From NCBI RefSeq assembly GCF_008373755.1, contig NZ_VUJV01000002.1, forward strand, positions 124,001-188,000: a DNA stretch of 64,000 nucleotides, read 5' to 3'. The position numbers were made by a program, and so were the translations under genes. This DNA comes from Nocardioides humilatus (GTDB taxonomy: Bacteria > Actinomycetota > Actinomycetes > Propionibacteriales > Nocardioidaceae). Under the pieces are notes generated by a model. It saw nothing but the letters and a program-made list of their open reading frames with translations, had not been told where the DNA came from and did not search any database. Shown piece after piece: positions 57,201 through 64,000 of the stretch; the first letter of the stretch is position 1; each line of letters opens with the position of its first letter.

Positions 57201-57929
57201 TCAGAGCAGCGCCACCAACGCGGCGGGATCCTCGATGTGCGGGTTGTGGCCCAGCCCCTCCCACGTCACCACCTCGACGCCGAGACCCTCGTAGTTCTCG
57301 GCGCGCACCATCAGGTCCTCGGAGCCGCGCCCCAGCGTGACCGGACAGGACGATGCCGCGAGCAGTGCGGGCATGTCGGGCACACCGAAGTCGAACGTGC
57401 CCATGTCCTGCGCGATCCGCCAACCGTCCTCGACCTGCCGGACGCCGGCCTCGTGGGCGGGGTCGGCCGGATCAGTGAGACCACGCAGCCCCGACGCCAG
57501 CAGGTAGCGCTCGACCGCTTCGTCCCGTGTCGCGAAGATCCGGGCCGGTTTGAGCGACTGACCGCGCATCCCCTCGACCTGGTCCATGGGCCACCAGGTC
57601 TTGATGGAGAAGCCGATCACGCGGCTCACCTCGGGATGCGTGCCGGCCAGCGCCAGCGCGACCATCCCGCCCATCGAGTGCCCGAGCAGCACCAGCTCAC
57701 GCCCAGCGGGCAGCGCTTCGGCCACGAGGTCCGCCTGCGCCGGAAAGGAGTACGACGCCGCGGCAGCCGATCTCCCATGACCCGGCAGGTCGACCGCGAC
57801 CCAGCCGCCCGCCCAGCTCGCCGGCAGGAGCTCCTCGACGCCGCGCCACAGCTCGGCGGTCCCGCCGAGCCCGTGCAGCAGTACGAGGAGGGGGCCGTCG
57901 TCGCTGCCGCCGTACCGGTGCCAGATCAC
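57201..57929 (-). CDS. Alpha/beta hydrolase
   Basis: A 242-residue hydrolase. The oxyanion HGLGG (LLVLLHGLGGTAELW), the nucleophile elbow GHSMGG and the late His in LGHNPHIED form a normal catalytic set. I chose GTG 57929 (VIWHRYGGSDD) as the start of the conserved fold; GTG 57965 is a possible longer start. Typical activities are esterase, lactonase or dehalogenase-like, and the substrate cannot be read. It is 22 bases upstream of the MBL hydrolase gene on the same strand and divergent from narK. Confidence 0.85.
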   Translation of the reverse strand: MIWHRYGGSDDGPLLVLLHGLGGTAELWRGVEELLPASWAGGWVAVDLPGHGRSAAAASYSFPAQADLVAEALPAGRELVLLGHSMGGMVALALAGTHPEVSRVIGFSIKTWWPMDQVEGMRGQSLKPARIFATRDEAVERYLLASGLRGLTDPADPAHEAGVRQVEDGWRIAQDMGTFDFGVPDMPALLAASSCPVTLGRGSEDLMVRAENYEGLGVEVVTWEGLGHNPHIEDPAALVALL

Positions 57930-57983
57930 GGGCGTGAGGTTAGCGACCCGTGTGGCCCGGGCCACAGGTGTGCGGCTGTTAGG

Positions 57984-58045
57984 TCTGTTAGGTCGTGAGG
58001 GGAAGTTGACGAAAGGGTCCTCGCCGCGCGCCACGACCCGAAACC
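57984..58045 (+). promoter_or_regulatory. Nitrate-regulon upstream module 1 (narK)
   Basis: TCTGTTAGG, then GTTGAC beginning 21 bases after the module start, then exactly 24 bases, then GACCCGAAACC. The same layout and spacing occur at 59788-59849 and 62111-62172. It ends 59 bases before the narK ATG. Confidence 0.75.
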
Positions 58046-58104
58046 GTGCTCGCTCAGGATCAGGTCATTCGATGGCACCTCTGCCTGGAACACAGGAGCA
58101 CGAC

Positions 58105-59679
58105 ATGACCCTCACGACACCCACCGACGACGTCGTCACGGCGTCCGCGTCGCGGCGCCGTAGCGGCCGCTGGATCGACGAATGGCACCCCGAGGACGAG
58201 AAGTTCTGGGCGGAGACGGGCGCCAAGACCGCCAAGCGCAACCTGATCTGGTCGATCTTCGCCGAGCACCTCGGCTTCTCGGTCTGGCTGATCTGGAGCG
58301 TCAGCTCCGCGTTCCTCGTCGCGTCGGGCTTCACGTTCACGCCCCAGCAGCTGTTCTTCCTGGTGGCGATCCCCAACCTCGTCGGCGCACTGATCCGCAT
58401 CCCCTACACCCTCGCGGTGGGCAAGTTCGGCGGCCGCAACTGGACGATGGTCAGCGCGGCTCTGCTGCTCATCCCGACGCTGTCGTTCGCCTACTTCGTC
58501 AACCAGCCGGAGACGCCGTACTGGGCGTTCTGCCTGATCGCGGCGACGGCCGGTTTCGGTGGCGGCAACTTCGCCTCCTCGATGGCCAACATCAACTTCT
58601 TCTACCCGGCACGCCTCAAGGGCGCGGCGCTCGGCCTCAACGCGGCGGGCGGCAACCTGGGTGTCGCGATCATCCAGTTCTTCCTGCCGGTGATCGTCGG
58701 CGGCGCCGGCATCTTCGGCCTCGTGAAGGCCTCCGAGGGCGGCATCAACCTCGAGCGTGCTGCCTGGGTCTACGCCGGACTGGCCGTGACCGCCGTGCTC
58801 GCGGCGTTCTTCTTCATGGACAACCTCAGCTCGGCGAAGTCCGACACGAAGGCGCAGCTCAGCGTCTTGAAGATCAAGCAGACCTGGGTCATGTCGTTCC
58901 TCTACATCGGCACCTTCGGCTCGTTCATCGGCTACTCCGCTGCGATGCCGCTGCTGATCAAGCTCAACTTCTGGCGCCAGCCCGTCCCCGAGGTCGTCGG
59001 CATCGGCGTGAACTTCGCCTTCTTCGCCTTCGCGGGCGCTCTCGTCGGCTCGATGGCCCGTCCCCTCGGTGGACACCTGGCCGACCGCTTCGGTGGCGCC
59101 AAGGTCACGCTGATCTCGTTCGGTGGCATGGCGCTCGGCGCGCTCGGCGTCCTGTGGACGCTCAGCATGCTGGAGACCCTCCCGCCGCCCCCGCCGCCGG
59201 AGGCGCTGGCCGCTATCAAGGCTGACCCGTCGTCGTTCGTCTTCCCCGACGCCGTGCAGGCTGCGGTCGAGTCCAACCAGGGCATCTTCCCGCTGTTCCT
59301 CGGCATGTTCCTGCTGATCTTCTTCTTCAGCGGCATCGGCAACGGCTCGACCTACAAGATGATCCCGGCGATCTTCCGCACCGACGCCGAGCGGGCGTCC
59401 GAGCCCGGTACGCCGGAGCGCGAGGCTGCGCTTCTCGCCGGCACGAAGAAGGCCTCGGCCGCGGTCGGCATCATCGGAGCCGTCGGCGCCCTCGGCGGCT
59501 TCCTGATCCCGATCACGTTCGGCTCGCCGTGGGTCACCGACCCGCTGGCCGCGACGAAGACCGCGTTCCTGGTGTTCCTCGGGTTCTACGTGATCTGCGC
59601 AGCGGTCACCTATGTGGTCTACCTGCGCAAGCCGCACCCGGCGAAGGCGGCCGTCAGCTACGCCGGAGTCGGCATCTGA
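58105..59679 (+). CDS. narK: NarK-type nitrate/nitrite transporter (MFS)
   Basis: A 524-residue membrane transporter with 12 helices. The nitrate signature motif is in TAGFGGGNFASSMANINFFYP, and the second is in FFFSGIGNGSTYKMIPAIF. The N-terminal WHPEDEKFWAETGAKTAKRNL is typical of actinobacterial NarK. It imports nitrate or exchanges nitrite. ATG 58105 lies 6 bases after ACAGGAG. It is followed by a strong terminator, so it is a unit of its own, with the same upstream module as the nitrate and nitrite reductase genes. Confidence 0.94.
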   Translation: MTLTTPTDDVVTASASRRRSGRWIDEWHPEDEKFWAETGAKTAKRNLIWSIFAEHLGFSVWLIWSVSSAFLVASGFTFTPQQLFFLVAIPNLVGALIRIPYTLAVGKFGGRNWTMVSAALLLIPTLSFAYFVNQPETPYWAFCLIAATAGFGGGNFASSMANINFFYPARLKGAALGLNAAGGNLGVAIIQFFLPVIVGGAGIFGLVKASEGGINLERAAWVYAGLAVTAVLAAFFFMDNLSSAKSDTKAQLSVLKIKQTWVMSFLYIGTFGSFIGYSAAMPLLIKLNFWRQPVPEVVGIGVNFAFFAFAGALVGSMARPLGGHLADRFGGAKVTLISFGGMALGALGVLWTLSMLETLPPPPPPEALAAIKADPSSFVFPDAVQAAVESNQGIFPLFLGMFLLIFFFSGIGNGSTYKMIPAIFRTDAERASEPGTPEREAALLAGTKKASAAVGIIGAVGALGGFLIPITFGSPWVTDPLAATKTAFLVFLGFYVICAAVTYVVYLRKPHPAKAAVSYAGVGI

Positions 59680-59728
59680 CGGGGGATCGGGACAGTCGCT
59701 AGCGCGACTTCCTCGACCACCGAAGCAA

Positions 59729-59763
59729 CGTGTGGCGCGGCTCGATGAGAGCCGCGCCACACG
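59729..59763 (+). terminator. Terminator after narK
   Basis: A perfect 15-base stem (59729-59743 CGTGTGGCGCGGCTC with 59749-59763) and the 5-base loop GATGA, 49 bases after the narK stop. It separates narK from the nitrate reductase unit. Confidence 0.85.
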
Positions 59764-59787
59764 CCATTTCACAGTCGGCAGGCGGGA

Positions 59788-59849
59788 TCTGTGAGGTCGT
59801 GAGAAGTAGTTGACCTTCAGGTCCAGGCTCCCGATCCCGACGCGAAACC
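59788..59849 (+). promoter_or_regulatory. Nitrate-regulon upstream module 2 (nitrate reductase)
   Basis: TCTGTGAGG, GTTGAC, 24 bases, GACGCGAAACC. The spacing is identical to that of the narK and 62111 copies. It ends 21 bases before the ATG at 59871. Confidence 0.75.
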
Positions 59850-59870
59850 CCGGCCGACTGCAATGGACCC

Positions 59871-61970
59871 ATGACCGAGACCGGGGGCGAGCGCGTGACG
59901 CGGACCCACTGCCCCTACTGCAGCCTGCAGTGCGGGATGACTCTCCAGAAGCAGGGGCGTACGGCGCTCGAGGTGCTGCCCTGGGCGGAGTTCCCGGTCA
60001 ACGAAGGCGGCCTGTGCCGCAAGGGCTGGACGGCTGCGGAGCTCCGCGGCCACCGCGAGCGGCTCACCTCCCCGATGATCCGCGACCGCGCGACCGGCGA
60101 GCTGCGCGCGGCCGATTGGGACGAGGCCCTCGACCTCATCGCCACGAAGATCCAGGACCTGCAGGGCGCCCACGGTGCCGACGCCGTCGCGATCTTCGGC
60201 GGCGGCGGCCTCACCAACGAGAAGGCCTACCAGCTCGGCAAGTTCGCTCGGGTCGCTCTGCGCACCAGCCAGATCGACTACAACGGCCGGTGGTGCATGT
60301 CGTCGGCGGCGAGCGCCGGCAACCAGGCGTTTGGCATCGATCGCGGCCTGCCCTTCCCCCTGGCCGACATCGAGCAGGCCGACGTCGTGGTCCTGGTCGG
60401 CTCCAACATGGCGGAGACGATGCCGCCGGCCGCGCGGCACCTCGACCGCCTTCGCGAGCGGGGTGGCAAGGTCGTCGCCGTCGACCCGCGCAAGACGCCC
60501 ACCGCTGATCGCGCCGACCTGTTCCTCCAGCCGGTCCCCGGCACCGACCTCGCGCTCGCCCTCGGTGCGCTGCACCTGATCGACGCCGCCGGCGCCGTCG
60601 ACGAGGACTACGTCGCCGCCCGCACCACCGGCTTCGACAAGGTGCGCCGCTCGGTCGCCTCGTGGTGGCCCGAGCGGGTCGAGCGGGTCACCGGCATCCA
60701 CACCGACGAGCTGCGCCAGCTCGTCGAGCTGATGACGACCAACGAGAAGGTCGTCATCCTCACCGCCCGGGGCGCCGAGCAGCACAGCCAGGGCACGGCC
60801 ACCGTGCTCGGCTGGATCAACGTCGCCCTCGCACTCGGCCTCCCCGGCAAGGACAACGCCGGCTACGGCTGCCTCACGGGTCAGGGCAACGGCCAGGGCG
60901 GCCGCGAGCACGGCCAGAAGGCCGACCAGCTCCCCGGCTACCGGATGATCGACGACCCGGCCGCGCGTGAGCACGTCGCGAAGGTCTGGGGTGTCACCCC
61001 CGAGTCGCTGCCCGGCAAGGGCAAGTCGGCCTACGAGTTGCTGGAGTCCCTGGGCAGCGCTGAATCCGGGGGAGGCGGTGGCCCGAGGGCGCTGCTCGTC
61101 TTCGGTTCCAACATCGTCGTCTCCGCGCCCCGCGCCACCCACATCACCGCGCGCCTCGAGTCGCTCGACCTGCTCGTGGTCTGCGACATGGTGATGTCGG
61201 AGACCGCGGCGTTCGCCGACGTCGTACTCCCGGTCACGCAGTGGGCCGAGGAGTCCGGCACCATGACCAACCTCGAGGGCCGGGTGATCCTGCGCGAGCA
61301 GGCCACCACCCCGCCCGCGGGTGTGCGCAGCGACCTCGACGTGATCGCCGGTCTTGCCGACCGGCTCGGTTCGCCGGTGCCCTTCGGCACCGACGTCGAG
61401 GAGATCTTCGCCGAGCTCGGCCGCGCCTCGGCCGGCGGCAAGGCCGACTACAGCGGCATCACCTACGACCGGATCCGCGCGGAGCACGGCGTGTTCTGGC
61501 CGTGCCCGACCCAGCCCGACGGCACCATCCACCCGGGCACCCCGCGGATGTTCGCCGACTCCTTCGCGACTCCCGACGGCAAGGCCCGGTTCCTCGTGGT
61601 CGAGCACGTCGGTGCCGCCGAGCAGCCCGACGCGACCTTCCCGCTGCACCTCACCACGGGCCGGGTGCTCGCGCAGTACCAGTCCGGCGCCCAGACCCGC
61701 CGCGTGAAGTCGCTCCCCGACGACGGTCCCTTCGTCGAGCTCCACCCGATGCTCGCCAACCGGATCGGCGCCCACGACGGCGACCCGGTCATGGTCCGCA
61801 CCCGCCGCGGTGAGATGAAGGCGCCGGCCAAGGTCGTCACCACGATCCGCCCCGACACCGTCTTCATCCCCTTCCACTGGGTCGGCGCCAACCGCCTCAC
61901 CAACGACGCCCTCGACCCCTCGAGCCGGATGCCCGAGTTCAAGGTCTGCGCCGCCGAGGTCACCGCCTAA
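59871..61970 (+). CDS. Assimilatory nitrate reductase, molybdopterin catalytic subunit
   Basis: A 699-residue molybdopterin (bis-MGD) oxidoreductase. A 4Fe-4S cluster is bound by Cys14, Cys17, Cys21 and Cys49 (HCPYCSLQC and GLCRKG). The molybdenum ligand is Cys142 in NGRWCMSSA. The rest shows GQGNGQGGREHGQKADQLPG and a C-terminal cap with PLHLTTGRVLAQYQSGAQTR. It reduces nitrate to nitrite in the cytoplasm. It corresponds to NasC/NarB-type enzymes, and the C-terminal BFD-like part of NasA is not present; such a domain is in the next gene instead. It is a single gene preceded by its own copy of the upstream module. Confidence 0.92.
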   Translation: MTETGGERVTRTHCPYCSLQCGMTLQKQGRTALEVLPWAEFPVNEGGLCRKGWTAAELRGHRERLTSPMIRDRATGELRAADWDEALDLIATKIQDLQGAHGADAVAIFGGGGLTNEKAYQLGKFARVALRTSQIDYNGRWCMSSAASAGNQAFGIDRGLPFPLADIEQADVVVLVGSNMAETMPPAARHLDRLRERGGKVVAVDPRKTPTADRADLFLQPVPGTDLALALGALHLIDAAGAVDEDYVAARTTGFDKVRRSVASWWPERVERVTGIHTDELRQLVELMTTNEKVVILTARGAEQHSQGTATVLGWINVALALGLPGKDNAGYGCLTGQGNGQGGREHGQKADQLPGYRMIDDPAAREHVAKVWGVTPESLPGKGKSAYELLESLGSAESGGGGGPRALLVFGSNIVVSAPRATHITARLESLDLLVVCDMVMSETAAFADVVLPVTQWAEESGTMTNLEGRVILREQATTPPAGVRSDLDVIAGLADRLGSPVPFGTDVEEIFAELGRASAGGKADYSGITYDRIRAEHGVFWPCPTQPDGTIHPGTPRMFADSFATPDGKARFLVVEHVGAAEQPDATFPLHLTTGRVLAQYQSGAQTRRVKSLPDDGPFVELHPMLANRIGAHDGDPVMVRTRRGEMKAPAKVVTTIRPDTVFIPFHWVGANRLTNDALDPSSRMPEFKVCAAEVTA

Positions 61971-61978
61971 CTCCCCGC

Positions 61979-62044
61979 GAAGTGTCGAACTTGCGCCCAC
62001 GAAGTGGCGATGTTGGTTGCTCGAGGTGTCGATCCTGGTTCCCG
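61979..62044 (+). repeat. Three-copy 22-base degenerate tandem repeat
   Basis: Copies begin at 61979, 62001 and 62023 with the pattern GAAGTGTCGA, GAAGTGGCGA and GAGGTGTCGA, each followed by a TTG- or CTGG-containing half. The period is 22 bases, two helical turns. It starts 9 bases after the nitrate reductase gene and may be a protein-binding array or a remnant. Confidence 0.5.
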
Positions 62045-62110
62045 TCGCGCCCGCATTTCTTGGCGATCCGACGGTGCGTGTCGGCCACGTCACACCCGTT
62101 CTCACGAGGG

Positions 62111-62172
62111 TCTGTGAGGGTGTGAGGAACTGTTGACATCAGGGGGCAGCCGGGGGATCGCGACGCGAAACC
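62111..62172 (+). promoter_or_regulatory. Nitrate-regulon upstream module 3 (nasB/nirB-type operon)
   Basis: TCTGTGAGG, GTTGAC, 24 bases, GACGCGAAACC. It ends 21 bases before ATG 62194, like the nitrate reductase copy. Confidence 0.75.
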
Positions 62173-62193
62173 TCGTCGCCGTTTCGTAGTCAC

Positions 62194-63723
62194 ATGACCT
62201 CGAGCCGTCCCGATTCCGCGCCTCGGCGGCTCGTGATCGTCGGCAACGGCATGGCGGCGACCCGGCTCGTCGAGGAGCTCGTCGCGCGCCGCGCGACCGA
62301 CACGATGCAGATCACGGTGCTGGGCGACGAGCCGAACGCGCCGTACAACCGGATCCTGCTGTCGGCGCTGCTCGAGGGCACCCACCGCCCGGAGGCGCTG
62401 ACGCTGCGCTGCGAGGAGTGGTACGCCGAGCACGGCATCGACCTGCGCCTCGGCGCCCGCGTGCTCGAGGTCGAGCGCGACCTCAAGGACGTCATGCTCG
62501 TCGACGGCACGATCATCGAGTACGACGCCCTGGTGCTCGCCACGGGCAGCATCCCCACGCTCCCGCCGATCCGTGGGCTGGTGCGGATGGACGGCTCGCT
62601 GCACGAGTCGGTGCACGCCTTCCGGTCCCTCAACGACTGTGAGCGCCTGCTCGAGGCCGTGTCCGCGACCGACGCCGACGGTGAGCTGGTCAACCGCCGC
62701 GCGGTCGTCGTCGGCGGTGGCCTCCTCGGTCTGCAGGTCGCCCGTGCGCTCGGCGCCCGCGGCATCGACACCGAGATCGTCGAGGGTGCCGACCACCTGC
62801 TCAGCCAGCAGATCGGCGAGGCGGCCGGCAAGATCCTGGCTCGGGACATGAAGAAGCTGGGCGTCTCGGTCTACACCGGCGCCCGCGCCATCAAGCTCAC
62901 CGACACCTCCGACGCTCCGAGCCTGGCGGGCACGGTCAAGGTCCTCGACCCGCTGCCGACCAACCCCGGCCGGGTCGCGCTGCGCCTCGACAACGGCTTC
63001 ACGCTCGACACCGACCTGGTCATCCTCACCGCCGGCGGCAAGCCGTCGACCGCGCTGGCCCGTCGGGCTGGGCTCGACGTCCGCCGCGGCCTCGTCGTCG
63101 ATGACCGGCTCGCGAGCGTGACCGATCCCGACATCTACGCCCTCGGCGACTGCGTCGAGCACGACGGCCGGGTGACCGGCTTCGTGCCGCCCGCGTGGGA
63201 GCAGGCGGGCGTCCTCGCCGGCATCCTCTGCGACGAGTCGGTGAAATACGACGGCAGCCGCATCGTGGCCCGCCTCCGCGCCACCGACCTCGACGTCGCC
63301 GTGCTCGGCGACCCGGAGGGCGAGGTGCTCAAGGGCGGCGACGTGGTGGAGATGTCCAACCCGGTGCGGGGGTCGCACCGCAAGCTCGTGATCCGCGACG
63401 GCCGCATCGTCGCCGGCGCGCTGGTCGGCGACCTCAACCGGATCGGCCTCATCACCCAGCACTACGACCGGCAGACCGTGCTCGGCCCGACCGAGCCGGG
63501 CGACCTGCTCCTCGTCGAGCGCTCCGCCAAGCCCGTGCAGCTCCCCGACGACGCGGAGGTCTGCAACTGCGCCGGGGTCACGGCCGGCGCCATCCGTGCG
63601 TGCACGTCCTTCGACGATGCCCGCGAGACGACTCGCGCCACCACCGGATGTGGTGGCTGCTCCTCGGCCGTTCGCCAGCTTCTGGCGGAGCGGTCAAGCC
63701 TCACCCCGGAAGGAATCAAGTGA
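62194..63723 (+). CDS. FAD-dependent NAD(P)H oxidoreductase with BFD-like [2Fe-2S] domain (NasB/NirB-like)
   Basis: A 509-residue flavoprotein. Residues 1-430 are a two-dinucleotide-fold reductase with LVIVGNGMAATRLVEEL and VVVGGGLLGLQVARALG. The C-terminal domain has the four-cysteine BFD pattern: Cys457 and Cys459, Cys486 and Cys489 (CNCAGV and TGCGGC). It lacks the sulfite/nitrite reductase domains of full NirB. The likely role is delivering electrons from NAD(P)H to nitrate reductase, as NasB does. The start is ATG 62194. Its stop shares one base with the next gene, a nitrite reductase large subunit. Confidence 0.9.
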   Translation: MTSSRPDSAPRRLVIVGNGMAATRLVEELVARRATDTMQITVLGDEPNAPYNRILLSALLEGTHRPEALTLRCEEWYAEHGIDLRLGARVLEVERDLKDVMLVDGTIIEYDALVLATGSIPTLPPIRGLVRMDGSLHESVHAFRSLNDCERLLEAVSATDADGELVNRRAVVVGGGLLGLQVARALGARGIDTEIVEGADHLLSQQIGEAAGKILARDMKKLGVSVYTGARAIKLTDTSDAPSLAGTVKVLDPLPTNPGRVALRLDNGFTLDTDLVILTAGGKPSTALARRAGLDVRRGLVVDDRLASVTDPDIYALGDCVEHDGRVTGFVPPAWEQAGVLAGILCDESVKYDGSRIVARLRATDLDVAVLGDPEGEVLKGGDVVEMSNPVRGSHRKLVIRDGRIVAGALVGDLNRIGLITQHYDRQTVLGPTEPGDLLLVERSAKPVQLPDDAEVCNCAGVTAGAIRACTSFDDARETTRATTGCGGCSSAVRQLLAERSSLTPEGIK

Positions 63724-64000
63724 TGGCAACTCACCTTCGCAAGCAGCTCGTCGTGGTCGGCCACGGCATGGTGGGCCACCGGTTCGTGGAGTCCGCGATC
63801 TCGCGCGGTCTCACCGAGACCTTCGACATCACCGTCGTCGGCGAGGAGCCGCGTCCGGCCTACGACCGCGTGGCGCTGACGTCGTACTTCGAGGTGGGCG
63901 CGCAGGCGCTGAGCTTCCTCCCGTCCGGCAAGTACGACGACCCGCGGGTCTCGCTGCGCCTCGACACCGAGGTCGTGGCGATCTCCCCGCGCCAGCGGAT
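63723..64000 (+). CDS. nirB: Nitrite reductase [NAD(P)H] large subunit NirB (3' partial)
   Basis: The first 92 residues are visible before the window ends. LVVVGHGMVGHRFVESAI is the N-terminal FAD-binding motif, followed by VVGEEPRPAYDRVALTSYF, the characteristic NirB start. The siroheme and 4Fe-4S domains must lie beyond 64,000. It reduces nitrite to ammonium. The ATG overlaps the preceding stop by one base, which makes a reductase operon with the FAD/BFD protein. The call rests on these motifs and the context. Confidence 0.9.
   Translation, partial: MATHLRKQLVVVGHGMVGHRFVESAISRGLTETFDITVVGEEPRPAYDRVALTSYFEVGAQALSFLPSGKYDDPRVSLRLDTEVVAISPRQR

Overview
The window is a 64 kb stretch of very GC-rich DNA with dense genes, many GTG starts and four-base ATGA/GTGA start-stop overlaps. 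These traits, together with MprAB-type, SigK/RskA-type, IdeR-type and desferrioxamine-type loci, point to a high-GC actinobacterium, most likely a Nocardioides-like member of the Propionibacteriales. That placement is inference; no rRNA or tRNA gene is visible. About 54 protein genes are supported. There is no prophage, insertion sequence or CRISPR array, and no gene-free stretch exceeds 300 bases.

Layout. 1-1.1 kb: end of an AhpD-like gene and a tyrosine phosphatase. 1.1-10.2 kb: a SigK locus on the minus strand (Mo-oxidoreductase, fasciclin lipoprotein, sigK, rskA, a fused FAD oxidase-DUF1365 protein, two cyclopropane-fatty-acid synthases, DUF1295). It has the gene content of the mycobacterial Rv0449c-Rv0444c plus mpt83/mpt70 regulon, and two matching SigK-type promoters. 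10.3-17.5 kb: crotonase, a TetR/MFS efflux pair with twin operators, a secreted protein, a HelD-like helicase and an RTX-repeat protein. 17.7-23.7 kb: a 128-aa protein with a stand-alone LuxR HTH, then a sigma factor, a 157-aa partner, a cytoplasmic subtilisin and a TPR-CHAT protease, which I rate the best candidate for an undescribed system. 23.8-28.7 kb: a PIN toxin-antitoxin pair and three chorismate-using genes (PhzE-like, PabA, PabB); pabB carries an in-frame hairpin repeat. 28.7-32.9 kb: lipoprotein, MprB/MprA two-component system, fructosamine kinase and a holin-like membrane protein.

33-39.1 kb: a five-gene overlapping operon (dehydrogenase, pterin synthase-like, glycosyltransferase, flippase-like, RibD-like reductase) divergent from a CDP-alcohol phosphotransferase/sulfatase fusion. 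39.1-43.4 kb: a second ECF sigma/anti-sigma pair, NhaA and acetyl-CoA synthetase. 43.5-49.1 kb: an iron-box-controlled hydroxamate siderophore operon with a fused acyltransferase-NIS synthetase. 49.3-52.5 kb: a cell-wall protein and its own sortase. 52.5-57.9 kb: TetR/P450, a hypothetical protein, an HTH/nucleotidyltransferase-like toxin-antitoxin pair and two hydrolases. 58.1-64 kb: nitrate assimilation (NarK, nitrate reductase, FAD/BFD electron-transfer subunit, NirB), whose three transcription units share one precisely spaced upstream module.

The clearest regulatory results are the paired SigK promoters, the IdeR box, the TetR twin operators and the triple nitrate module; all can be read directly in the sequence.
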